NCBI GenBank assembly: GCA_963930775.1
Contig: OZ005694.1
Location: 7,822,045 to 7,886,044 of the forward strand
DNA: 64,000 bases
Source: Cliona cf. orientalis
Taxonomy: Eukaryota > Porifera > Demospongiae > Clionaida > Clionaidae
Direction: 5' to 3'
Each line of letters begins with the position of its first letter. Position 1 is the first letter of the stretch. The translations under genes were made by a program, and so were the position numbers. Below the pieces are notes generated by a model. The model worked only from the letters and a program-made list of their open reading frames with translations. It was not told the origin of the DNA and made no database searches. Positions 1 through 11,860 of this stretch are shown here, in pieces.

Positions 1-35
1 AAACCATAGTTAAGCATCTCAGCAGAGCACTGGAC

Positions 36-3000
36 ATGGAGAATCTGGATTTGGACTTTGAGCAAAGTGGTGCAGCACCAGTATCGGACAAAAAGGCATC
101 TGGATCTGGAGGAAAAGGATCTCAGAGTTCAAGTAACCGTGGCTTGGGTGATATTCTCTCTGAGTTGGACTCACTCCTAAAGAATAACGTATGTTCCACC
201 GAAGATCTCCTACAGGCTATTCAGTCTCGATTAAACATCAAGGTGAACATCCAGGGAGATCAGTCAACTGAAAGTGAGTCTGACAGAAACATTCCACAGT
301 CAAAACAAGAGGAAGTTAGTACCCAGCATATGTACAGAGATCAAGATGTTGAAGATAGCCCAGCCCAGTCTCAAGAAACTCACGATACTGGCAAACAAAT
401 CGACCATGGCCATGAGACTAAAGCCAAGGAAGAAGGTTTGAGTGTGGGAGATGTCAACAGTCCTGAAAGCGAGAATACCAATAAGAAAGCTACCAGGGCT
501 GAAGGAACCGCACCATATTATGTCAACGACGAAGTGCTTTTGAATTGGAAGGGATTGAAAATGGTGACCTATACACCAGACTATATGAACGCAAAGTACA
601 TTCCCGGAGACCAGAGTGATGCATCAGCGCCAAATTCCCAATCTTCAGATCAGAGCTCTTCTTCCAATGATCCCACCTCATATGAGGATGTACAGAAGTG
701 GATTGATGCAACTAACAAAACTGAATCTCACAAATCCAATTCTAGTACGAAAACACAGGTTAAATCAAAGTCACCTACTGCTAAGAAATCACCTAAGTTA
801 TCGACAAGGACTGATACCCATGACACACCGACTTCACAAGAGGGAGCATCGTCAATGAAAGAGAAATCCAAGAGAAAGATCCCCCTTCAGCCTCCAATAA
901 GGATGCGTTCTCAGTCGAGCATCGATGTCAGCCCAAAACTCAGAAGAAAGAAGCTCACTAATCCTCCACCAGAAGTGAGCGAACTGGATTCACCAACACA
1001 TGGATATCAGTTGGCACTCAGGATGGAAGATGAAAGAATGTTCAGCACTGTTCCTCACAGAAGGACACACACAGTTACAGCCAAAGACAGTGGCAGTACT
1101 AGAAATAGTAGCAGTAATAGTAGTCCTGGACATACTACATCTTCCTCACCACGTCTATCTTCTTCAACTGGCCAGTCCTCAAGCTCTGCAGGACAACAGA
1201 GACCAAACTCTGGTCACAGGTTAAGCTCAGACCCAGCTCCTAGCCACGGATCAGTCTCCACACATAGCTACAGCAATGCTTCAAATGACGCTTCTCCTAC
1301 ACTAACTCCCGTATCACCTCAACCGTCGCAAGACCATTTATCGGTAGCAATGTCTAGCCAGCAACGCAGCCCAAGTGTAGTTAGCCTAATAACACACCCT
1401 CATGCAGATCTGGAACAGGCAAGAGCATCTCAAAAGCTACGCCACCACTACCAGAACTTATTCAGTAGTGAAGATGATGACTCGCCTCCTGTTGGCCTGC
1501 TGGAGAGTACAAACATAAGAGATAGTCGAAGTTTCAGTGCCGGGAGTAGACCACTCCAGCGTGTCAATACGGAACGGAGATCCACCAATGTTGACCCTAG
1601 TGTCTTAGCAACAGCAGCAGCAGTGGCTGGAGGAAATGTGTACACAAATGGGGTAGGCGTTTTTACGCATAAGGGTGGAGTTCTAATGAATGCTGGTAGT
1701 GGAGTGGTCATCGAGGTGCCTGAAGATGCGATACCGAGGGGTAAGAAGCAAAAGCTGTGGTTCGAGGTGAAGCAGGATGTCATCAACCCACTTCAAGACG
1801 AAGGCCATGATTCCTCTCACGCACTCACAGATTCGTTCCAGTTCAGCAGAGGAAGTGCAGAATTTGAAAACTACCTTGCTGGGAAGAGAGAACGCAAAGT
1901 GCAACTCAGTCCAATGATTCTGATTGGTCCAAGCGATGCGGTATTCTCGCGTCCTATCAAAATCAAGATGCCGCACTGTTTGCCTTATCGCAATAACTCG
2001 TGGCACTTGCACATGTTTGCCAAGGCTCAGACCTCTGAAACGGGAGACTGGACTGAGCTGTCTAACACGATTGGACTCGTTGATCTACCACCAAGGAGAG
2101 TAAGGAGCAAGCTTTATGAAAAATCCTCTTATCAGATGCACATTGACTATACCCAGGTAACTATAACTAGGAGCACATCTAGAAATTCTATCTATGCATG
2201 CCTCAGTATTACATATTGTGTTTGACATTGGTGAACTTTTTAAAGATGGAAATCTGCTTATGAATATTCTGCATCATACTTTTACAATCTTTCTTAGGTA
2301 CGCACAAAGCAGCTTGGTTATTTTAAGCTGACTGGGAGTCCTATCAGAAATGGCAGCCACTCTGCGAAGAGGATGGTTGCCTCAGTCTTCACAAAGAAAC
2401 AGTCAACAGATGATAAGATGCTGCAACTCAAAGTGTTCATTAATAACGCCATCCAGGACCAGATACAGGTAAGAGAGCGATGGTGGGAGGGAGAGAAAGA
2501 GAGGGGGAACGGGATGAGGGTATAGTTGTCATCAGTTTGTACATTTGAATGAAACATCCTTATCACATAAATATGCAGGCTTTAGACAAAACTCTGTCTG
2601 AGAAAGGCTATGGATGTCTTGAGCGAAACATCCCCATCCTTTGCTTTGGTGATGGGAAAGACATGGAACTCATTCTCTGCTCTGACAGCAACTCTCAAAT
2701 GCCTCTGGGGACCAGGGTGAGTCACATGACACCACTAGTCTAATGAGGGGGAGGGGTCTGGCACTGTTTGCCTCATACCCAAGCTTCCAAGCTTGGTGTG
2801 TATGTGTGTTTGGTGGTGGTGGTGGGGGGGGGGGGGGGGTGGATGAGGCTCAGAGACTAACCTAGTAATCCTTATTAAATATTTGACGTTCTTGTATTGT
2901 GCTTCAAGTTCACCATGTCTATATCACACACACACGCACACCACAAACAGAGTATACCATTTGGCTTATTTTGGCGACAGACTACGGTGGGCCAGTCTCA

Positions 3001-3118
3001 CGTCTCCTTTGAGGTGGACTCAATCCAACTGAGCAACGAAGGTGTTCAGGCGCTAACTCTGAGGGTCCAGCAAGCTGGATCAAAACTCATTCACGAAACT
3101 AACTTTCTCCTACCTTAA
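36..3118 (+). CDS. ZU5-UPA domain protein (5' end possibly outside window)
   Basis: Four exons in phase 0: 36-2156, 2298-2468, 2579-2716 and 2951-3118 (an acceptor at 2980 is an in-phase alternative). From the ATG at 36 the product is about 865 aa, but the frame is open back to base 1, so more N-terminal sequence may lie upstream. Residues 1-530 are Ser/Thr/Pro-rich and look disordered. A ZU5 domain follows at about 540-690 (GGVLMNAGSGVVIEVPEDAI, then a P..LRLPHC-like strand, here IKIKMPHC). A UPA-like domain made from exons 2-4 then runs to the stop, including SIPFGLFW, which resembles the Unc5 UPA segment. In Unc5, ankyrin and PIDD, ZU5-UPA is followed by a death domain; here the protein stops after UPA. 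Known family role: scaffold or autoinhibitory signalling module at the membrane. The partner is unknown. Confidence 0.75.
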
Positions 3119-3917
3119 GACTACAACAAACATGGCTATATATCTCGATCACATGCAAGAATGCAACTATTATCTATGGGTAATACTCTTCGTTGTAGTA
3201 TTTGCCCATTCCATCCAAAATTCAATGTATGTTGCTTGTATACTCGTCTATAAAAATAATTTTGTTGTGTCAAATCAGCCTCGGAGCTTTATTTTATGTA
3301 TTATTTAAGTTATGTGTGCCAGCAAATTAAATTATTGTCTATAATTATTATAATTATGATATTGATATTATTGTTATTAAGATGATGGAGTTAAGGGGCA
3401 GTATTTGAGATTTACAGATCTATCATGTTTCTATCAAAGAATACCCAAGTTGAAACACATGCATGACAGATATCAGTACCTGTTTTTAAATTTCCAGGGA
3501 GTACTTATGTTACACTACAGAGGTCACAGTGTACATGTGATAGACATATCTTTTATTGAAACTAGCTTAGTAAGGATTACCTACATGTAGAATTCCTATT
3601 ATCCTCTGGTAACCTATATCATCGAGTAAGCAGTATAATTATTTATACTCTGTATACATTCGTCATTATACATAACATCCGGTACACTGTACTATGTACA
3701 ATATACAATGTTGCAAGACAGCACGTGTGACAGTGTACTACGTTTGTACAAAATCAACAAACGATGTTTACTGAATCTACACAAGTGCACTGGAAGTTAC
3801 ATACGTAGATTATAGACAGTCAACACACAACGCTCAGATCGAAGGTAATTAGTGTATAGAAAGTTAGAGAAAGTCGCGGCCAAAGTATTATTACTTGATT
3901 GTATAGTTACACAAACT
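3119..3917. other. intergenic, AT-rich
   Basis: Downstream of the ZU5-UPA stop the DNA is AT-rich, with AATAAA-like runs near 3250-3330 that could serve polyadenylation. No coding exon, tRNA or long repeat was seen. A frame at 3405-3590 opens without a recognisable protein and was not accepted. Confidence 0.5.
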
Positions 3918-4553
3918 ATGGGGAATGGTATAGCCGTGATATTGCTACACATTAACGAGACAAAGTTTGATAAACAGTTGTCCACTCGAGGTATCTCAAG
4001 GACTGCCTACCTTGGAAGACTAATACACATACTCTCCGACATGATAGGTCTCGCTCTCATCGAGGAAGACGGTGGCGATGATGAAGAGAGCTGTGTGTTT
4101 GATGAAGAGGAAAGCAGTAGAAGTGACACACACGATTCGATAAGCTCAAGGGAGAGCGCAGAATCTGATATGATCGAAAGTGACGAATTTGGCGTACAAG
4201 AAAGCGAATTTGAGTCCAGTGATTGCCCAGTGGCTGAACGATACGAAGATGTAAGAAATTCAAATGGGCTAGGAGACAGCGTAGACTCTACTGCATACTA
4301 CTATGGCAGTGAAGATGAACAAAACATGCACACTGAGTTTGAGTCAAAAACTAATGGTTTTCAAGTGACCGAGAAATCCAAAGATGAAAGAAATGAATAT
4401 GACATGCAAAGGCCGGAAGGGGAGCGTAAAGACACTGCAGAAAGTGGTCATTTTTGTGACATGTACAGTGAGCCAGAGCCTAGTGATTGTCAAATGGATG
4501 AGGAATACTGTTCAAAAGATGAAATGGACACTAAAGATGTACACTGTGGATAG
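3918..4553 (+). CDS. acidic Ser/Glu/Asp-rich hypothetical protein
   Basis: A single open frame of 211 aa from the first ATG. The frame stays open upstream to about 3852 but without an ATG, so an upstream exon is possible. The N-terminal ~55 residues are mixed and fairly hydrophobic (ISRTAYLGRLIHILSDMIGL). The remaining ~150 residues are strongly acidic and Ser-rich, with repeated SD, ES and DEE patches, and no transmembrane segment. It sits between the plus-strand ZU5-UPA gene and the minus-strand palmitoyltransferase. I do not recognise the family. Such composition suits a nuclear or regulatory disordered protein, but that is inference. The length of open frame in AT-rich DNA is the main support for it being real. 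Confidence 0.4.
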   Translation: MGNGIAVILLHINETKFDKQLSTRGISRTAYLGRLIHILSDMIGLALIEEDGGDDEESCVFDEEESSRSDTHDSISSRESAESDMIESDEFGVQESEFESSDCPVAERYEDVRNSNGLGDSVDSTAYYYGSEDEQNMHTEFESKTNGFQVTEKSKDERNEYDMQRPEGERKDTAESGHFCDMYSEPEPSDCQMDEEYCSKDEMDTKDVHCG

Positions 4554-4769
4554 AGTCGATAATAATTATGATAAGTTAGCCCCCCACCACCCTACCCCCA
4601 CCCCAATCTTGTCCAATAACAGCACACAATCTATAACTTAACTGTCAAGATAAAGCAACGCTCATTGTAAAGCTTTTCTAAAATTGATGTGAATATCTTT
4701 ACTATACATGACAAAATTTAATGTTTGCTATTTAAAATTTGGACACTAACAATTTCACTACTACCTAAG

Positions 4770-7700
4770 CTACACATTAGATCCTTTTTTCTTATCTGTC
4801 TTAGGCTTCTTGGCTCGTTTCCTAGCACCGGAAGAGGGCGTGGTCCCTGAGGCTCCACCTCCCTCCGAAGTCGACTGTGTCACTTTTGGTTTCTTCTTTT
4901 GAGAGTCTCCAGCAGCTCCTTTGCTCTTCGAAGCTGCACTCGCACTAGGAGGCTTTGCTTTCACCACATCTTCGTGATTCTCACTGGTCTCTTGTTTAGA
5001 GTTCTTGGTATCTGACGAGGCTTGTTTGTCACCACTGTCGTTGCTGTAGTAGCTATCGGGAAGTTTTACACATCGCCGTGGAAACCATCCCTTCACTCTC
5101 TCTTCTCCCTCATCTTGTTCAGCTGAAATCAAAGCAAAGCAATTAATCGTCATAATAATATACATCTATACCACACACGTATCCTAAGGTAACATAATTT
5201 ATTTGTTAGTATAACATATTAGAGCACACTATGCCCATCGCCTAGCAAGCCAATTAAAGAAATTACAGGCTATAATATACCAGAGCGTGTGATCATAGGG
5301 TAGGCCAATGACGAGAGGGGATCATGGAATACTAGCTAGTTGAGTTACAGTAGAAAATGACCTCTATAAAATCAATTTTCGTATTATGGCCAATGTTTGT
5401 GTCCTACCTGGAGTTAGTTTCTTGTCTCCATAGACCCATCGTCGCTGCCACCTTGTCACGCTGAATATGTCACCCGTAGCAACAGGGATTTTCCCCTCGT
5501 CACACCTCGGAGTACAGAGACAGGTCATCACGCCAAATCCAATTGGACACTTGGAGCCATTGTAGTCCTCCTTGATGGAACATGTGATCTACAGGGTAGG
5601 GATTAATACACAATTCTTAAAAAAAGTTGAAAAATAGAAATTCTAGGGAGAAAAAATCAACCCAGTATTAAGAGGAATGAGGGATGCCTTATAAGCATGA
5701 GAAGTAAGTATACATGACAGTGCATATTAAGTCTCAAAAAATGTAATGGTCATGCTATAAAGTAGCCTTCTCCCCAGGCGGCTGGTTACACTGCTGCTAC
5801 AGAGATCTAGGGAAAGATCATACTCGAATACTCGGTACATATAATATTATACATGTACTGTGTGCTCAGCTGTAACATTATACAGGGCTCTAATGTTGAT
5901 GGACATGAGCATGAAATTAGCACAACAGAAACCATACGAGGTGAGACTCACTGACGCTATATACCTATGCCAGCACTGTTTACAGGTGGGCTGTTGCCAT
6001 GGTAACAAACAGCATACATGGCACAGCTGTACATCATTATATTATATACATTATTATGATTACGCTCACCGCTCGACGCTGTTTCTGCTTCTTTTGTTCA
6101 ATCTGCTCCACCTACAAGAAATGTTCAGAAGATTTCATGACCAACTTCAAAAATCAATACCGTATAGCCGGAAAATTTGGCAGTTTGGCGGTCTACATTA
6201 CAACCGCCAAATTAAAATCAGCCAAAATTTCCTACTCGCATATATACATGTATTTATGGTGATCCCGTACCGAACTGCCAAATTTAAATATTCTTGCAAT
6301 AGCGATTTTGGGCTCAACTGCCAAATTTAATTTCCAGCTATACGGTATTAATGATTATTACAAGTGGATTATATTATTTCCATTGCCTAGCCAAGATGAA
6401 ATTTGGTATGCTCAAAACACAAGCAATCAGGGTTGCCACAGTAACAATAGCATCCAAACTAGACTCACGGTGAAGGCATATTTGAAGCAGCCATCTCGGA
6501 CGTCCCAGTTGATTCCATCTCCTCTCTCACGGAGGCTCGAGTTGATGACCAGGCTGAAGTTCCTACGGCAACCAAGGTCGTATGGATAAACAAACTCTTC
6601 AAGGTCGGAATTATGACGCCTCCTGTAACGAGCCTACAAGAATATTATTAATTAATATTAATTAATTAATTATCTGGGGTTCTCCACAAACAAGGGGATT
6701 GGCTAAAGTGGGGGAATTTACGTAAATCTGTAGGAAGGGGGGAGTTGGGGGTGGGTGAGTGATATACTGAGACTGAAACTCTTGCTATGCTCTAACTTCA
6801 GATGTTCGCTAAGTTCTACGTAAGGGAGGATGGGATGATTATCTACAGAAATGAAGCACCTTTTCCATGATCCAGTCCTCAATCTGAGTCCGGTTGTTGC
6901 AGATTGCCTTCATCTAGAAGCAATTTTAAAGAACACACCATCAAAAATTTCATTAACACAATCTTATAGGCAATCGTACTGTTGGTACAAAATAGTATTT
7001 TGCTTGAGGCTCGCCCAATTTTTCATTTCCTACCCTAAAAGAAGCACTGGAATATGCCTGATTCCCCCTCCTGAAGAATCAGCAACTGATAATCCTACAT
7101 TAACCCCTGGCTACTATTACATACATGTAGTAGAGCAACCGTACCTGTGCTAAAAATAGCACGATGACACCGACGGTTGTCCCTGCCCCCAGGCTGATCC
7201 CGGAGACAGCGAAGATGAGCCAGGCGGTGCTGGGATGGAGAGGAGTCCTGTAGTAGATGAAGGACTGTGTGTATGTATGTAGATATGTGTGAGAGAGAGG
7301 GAGAGAGAGAAACAGAGAGAAAGAGAGAGACGAAGGAAAGTTGTCAAAAAAGTGACCTTTAGCTTGCAATTCAAACTTTCCCATCCCCTAAGCCTTAGTC
7401 CCCTATCCCCTTGAATCTGGATATAATGCCACACAATATTATACAGTATAGTCCCTTTCCGAGAAAACGAGTCACACTGCTGCCGTGTGGATGTAGATTA
7501 CCTGGCACAAACATGACTGTGCTTTATATAAAAAAGGAAGCTACAATGTCATGTACCTACAAAGTGCGAGCACTTATGCGGATATTGTACCTAATCGATG
7601 CAAACACAGCATCTCAATAATGAAGTTGACTTGCATACATGTAGCATGCTAATAAAGTTCCATGTATACATATCTCACTCACTCTTCCCCCCCCCCCTCT

Positions 7701-8923
7701 CTCTCTCTCTCTCTAACTCTCTCCCTCCTCCTTCTCTGCCCTCTCTCACTTAAAATTACCCTCTCTCTTTCTCTCCCTCTCTCGACTTACATATGTGAAT
7801 AGCCTATAGAGGAAGTTGCTGTTAATGATGACCGCATGGATGCAGCCAAACGGAACAAAGAAGAGGAAGCGAGTAAAGTAGGCGTGGTTACCGTAGCCCA
7901 CGCACGAGTTGATCCAGGGACAGTGGTGGTCCATCTTCATGATGCATCTACATGTACAGTACAAAGGGAGGAACATATGACCTTCACTTGCCAACCCCCA
8001 AAATGCATACACATCTACATCTACATAAGAAAAGATTATCTGATGGATACACAACAAAAAATTTTGTATTTTCACCTTTACCATGTCAAGTTAGCAAATA
8101 TATGTATGGATGCATCCTTGAAATAGGGAGACTACAATTTATAGTTCTGTGTTCTTCCCTTATGTAGGTGTAGATGCAATAATTATGAGGGTGGGCAATG
8201 GATAATTCTTCCCTTGTGTAGATGAATTATAGGGACAGGTAGTGAATAACCCGTAGCACTATAGCTTACCTCTTGCACTGCTTGCAGTGGTGAGACCTGG
8301 GTGGCTTGAAGCCCTTACACACCTGACAGTATTGCAAGAATTTCTCGTCTTCAGGCTTCTCCTGACAACACAACAGTAGGCAAAGATAAACAAACAGGAC
8401 TGTACAGTAAACATCAACAAATCTTTCATATTAACGCAGGCAGCACTAATAATCTCAAACAGTGAATCTACAGTTGATGTGAGAAGAATAACTTTAATAA
8501 CTCCTTGTCCCCAAACTGATTACATAAAGCTACGCATATCCATGCTTTTTACCACATAAGTTGGCTAAAAGCACTCCACTATGGCCATAGCAATCCGCCA
8601 CCCCCACCCCCTCCCCTCCCTCCACCACTCTCTCTATTTTATAAATATTATAGATATCCGAGTCTCAGACTCACTGGCTTCCATCCATAGGGAACGTATC
8701 CGGGTCCTTTCATGGCGAAGTAGAAGTTGACAAAGATGGGAATCAGCCACGAGTACATCAGCACAAAGTGCGTGCCCCTGAAAACCTTGACCACGCTGCT
8801 CGGCAGACTCCATAGCTCGTAGGCGCAATACGTCGAGCTCAGCGATACCACGCTGATGATACTTATGGCGATGAGAGGACCCCAGTGACACACACCCGGC
8901 ATGGCTGAGCTGAACAGACACAA
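4770..8923 (-). CDS. ZDHHC6: DHHC palmitoyltransferase, ZDHHC6-like, with SH3-like C-terminus
   Basis: Protein S-acyltransferase of the ER membrane; vertebrate ZDHHC6 palmitoylates ER and secretory-pathway proteins such as calnexin. Nine exons, 5' to 3' on the minus strand: 8923-8675, 8361-8270, 7947-7791, 7264-7145, 6913-6860, 6633-6469, 6111-6070, 5588-5408, 5122-4770. All phases agree and give 470 aa (human about 413). Seen in order: CHWGP near the N-terminus, two transmembrane segments, GPGYVPYGWKP, the Cys-rich domain with catalytic DHHC at about residues 120-123, two more transmembrane segments, a TTxE-like NRTQIEDW, FVYPYDLG, and an SH3-like region (~294-375: GDIFSVTRWQRRWVYGDKKL ... 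GWFPRRCV). The tail is Lys-rich and ends KKKGSNV, so the C-terminal KKxx-type ER signal of human ZDHHC6 is not in the canonical position. The start is the least certain point: ATG 8923 or 8902, or an extra upstream exon. Confidence 0.9.
6158..6347. mobile_element. MITE with TACCGTATAGC termini, copy 1
   Basis: About 190 bp in an intron of the ZDHHC6 gene. It begins taccgtatagccgg and ends with the inverted ...agctatacggta. The interior repeats the motif ttggcgg and its complement ccgccaaat. The same element recurs at 30179-30385 and 51199-51367. No coding capacity, so a non-autonomous DNA transposon is inferred. Confidence 0.75.
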
Positions 8924-9106
8924 TCAATCATGGAAGGTTTGTGGACACGCACTGATTGTGGTGTGCTTTTATTAGAAAAAAAGCCCGCGGGCTTTTGTTC
9001 TGGGCGTGGTTTTCTACGCTAGGCCCCACCTTCTAGGCGGGGATTGGTGTTGCCATGGTTACAAATCAAAGTCGAATCTTGCATCCGCAGACAGAGAAAA
9101 GTTAAC
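8924..9106. promoter_or_regulatory. bidirectional promoter with X-box-like motif
   Basis: Only about 180 bp separate the inferred start of the minus-strand ZDHHC6 gene from the ATG of the plus-strand EF-hand gene. The interval contains a GGGCGTGG box (about 9002) and GTTGCCATGGTTAC at 9049-9062, one change from the palindromic RFX X-box consensus GTNRCC-N2-RGYAAC, 44 bp before the EF-hand ATG. A shared promoter is inferred from the head-to-head layout. Confidence 0.5.
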
Positions 9107-9713
9107 ATGGTAAGCAACTCCTTTCAAGCGCACTGCAAAGCTTGGTCCATGATTTTTCAATCATTTTAGGCTACGTTAGCGCTGTCTCCTGGTGGAGCTG
9201 ACGTACATCCACAAGGATCCAAGTCCACAGTTGCTGTGACCTTCTCCAAATCAGCAGAGAATGTTGAAGACCAGCTGAGACATGTCACCCAAATCAAGAG
9301 GATTCGTGTGTCCGAGTTCTTCAAAGACTTTGATCCACTGAGATCTGGCTACATCACAAGTAAGGCACTGAAATTCAAAATTTTAATACACCAGCAGCAG
9401 TCAGTACATACTTATTTATATCAGGAGGTAGAGGAATGATTGGCACAATCATATTAATGGGGAAACCTTTCACTATGACCAGGATAAAATTTTCTGATTG
9501 ATCTCAAAGCCTTTGTTTTTTTGTACAGACACCCAGTTCCGTCGCTGCCTTGATCAGCACCTGGGGCTCAGGATCTCTGATGAGGACTACAAGTTCCTAG
9601 TGGACAAGTACGACATCAAAGGAAATGGAATGGTCAACTATCGAAACTTCTCGGAGACACTAGAGAAAGGTGGGATAGTCATCAGTATACCAGTGTATCA
9701 CTGATTAAATAAA

Positions 9714-9746
<33 letters not shown>

Positions 9747-11828
9747 CTTACAGTATTTGATCCAGACCAATTGGGTGTTCAACCCAGTACTCAAGTTGAA
9801 GCTTTCCAAAAGTCTGCCCAGCCATTGCAAAATTCATTTTCTGAAGATACCGTCAGACTCATTACTGGGATATTGAAGAGATGCCATGATTACTATAAGG
9901 TATAACCAAACACTCTAAAGATATTCATTAGTAACGTTGTACATGTACATGTGCATGTACATGTAAATGGCACTAAATGGGTTATTTAATTGTGGCTGAT
10001 GTGTGTCCTTCGATAGCTCAGTTGGTAGAGCGGTGGACTGTAGAGGTGCAATAGTTATCCATAGGTCGCTGGTTCGAATCCGGCTCGAAGGATTGATAAT
10101 TTTTTCTTATTGCTAAGTGTTACAAATTTTTATGTTGGCTGTACAATCTGGTTGCCACCAGGTGAATGATTTGTTTGGAGTTACATTTGAGTGTGATCCT
10201 TCGATAGCTCAGTTGGTAGAGCGGTGGACTGTAGAGGTGCAATAGTTATCCATAGGTCGCTGGTTCGAATCCGGCTCGAAGGATTGATAATTTTTTCTTA
10301 TTGCTAAGTTTTACAAATTTTTATGTTGGCTGTACAAATTGGTTGCCACCAGGTGAATGATTTGTTTGGAGTTAAGTGTGGTCCTTCGATAGCTCAGTTG
10401 GTAGAGCGGTGGACTGTAGAGGTGCAATAGCTATCCATAGGTCGCTGGTTCGAATCCGGCTCGAAGGATTGATAATTTTTTCTTAGTGCTAAGTGTATCA
10501 CAAAGAAATAATAATAGGAAAATTTTTATGTTGGCTGTACAAATTTGTTGCCACCAGGTGAATGATTTGTTCAGAGTTATGTGTGGTTCCTTCGATAGCT
10601 CAGTTGGTAGAGCGGTGGACTGTAGAGGTGTAATGGTTATCCATAGGTCGGTGGTTCGAATCCGGCTCGAAGGATTAATTTTTTAATCCTAATAATTACA
10701 TTATTATTGTACATATTACATATTGAGCTAAGTGGACTTCATCTCTGTTATAATATTATACTCTTGATCTCATGTATTGGTTTGTACACAGCTTCATGTA
10801 TTGTGCTTCTCATTTTATATCCAGTACCGTGGAATCAGTGTGAAGAGCTGCTATACAGACTTCGACAGACACCATAGAGGATTTGTCACAGCAAGTCAGG
10901 TACACTGATACGCATAATTTTTAAAATTCGGCCCCCTTTACCGAATGAATGTGAAATATTCGGCAAAGGTCGTCATGCGTATATGCTACAAACGGGAATA
11001 GAATGTGCAAGCAGATGGAATGTTGAATATTAACTTCTAAAAATTTGGTCTTAGCTCAAGCAATATTATCTTCATGCTGAACTTTTAGAAGAACACAGTA
11101 GTTCAGGCTTAGCAGAACATACATGTAAATGGAGGCCTTCACATGTACAAATTATGCATCCAACATACCGTAGATCTGGAAATTTTCGTGTAAAGAAACT
11201 TTCATATGATAAATTTTCGTGTAAGAAATTTTTCGTAGGAACGACCCCTTACCACATTAGTGTTAATAGTGCATGCTAATTTTCGTAAGATTAATTTTCG
11301 TAGCCACTATTGACTACGAAAATATTTTTACAATGAAAAGTTCCAGATTTACGGTACTTGCATACACACACTATTGACTTTTCACCCCGTATAGTTTCAT
11401 CGTAGTTTTCCTGGGCCAGCCGAGGTGAGCCCTGCTGAGATCACAGCACTGGCTCAGTTCTACTACGATCCTGCCACTGGACTGCACAACTATCTGCAAT
11501 TCCACAACGATATTGTCAGCCTCAATGGAGAGGAGGGAGGGACCAAGGAGAGTATGCAGCTCAACATAAATGTCAAGGTAGTGGTGTTGAAGTGTATTAA
11601 TTAAATTTTTAAGTACGTATTGGTAGTTGCCTAGCAACCAAAGTTTTTATAGGCAATTTGCCGGCTATGGGAAGGGGGTGGATCATCATAAAGTAGGTCA
11701 ATGATGAACAGAGGTCAACTACCAACAAAATACATGTAGTTCGACAGTGCATCTCATGTACCCCAATTACTGTCGGATAATTATTATTTACATGCACTGA
11801 AGTATTGTTATCCATCTCTCTCTTTCTA

Positions 11829-11860
<32 letters not shown>

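Larger units (their letters stand above)
10007..10674 (+). repeat. tandem array of ~190-bp tRNA-Tyr units
   Basis: Four units with starts 191, 185 and 206 bp apart. Each carries a tRNA-Tyr gene plus a spacer containing gataattttttctta and gttgccaccaggtgaatga. The spacers are almost as similar as the genes, so the array arose by recent unequal duplication or is kept alike by gene conversion. Confidence 0.9.

Noticed and set aside
2816-2843. G-run as a functional G-quadruplex
   Set aside because: A GGT/G homopolymer in the last intron of the ZU5-UPA gene; simple-sequence explanation is enough.
3405-3590. 61-aa plus-strand frame
   Set aside because: Short, AT-rich, no protein similarity and no splice partners.
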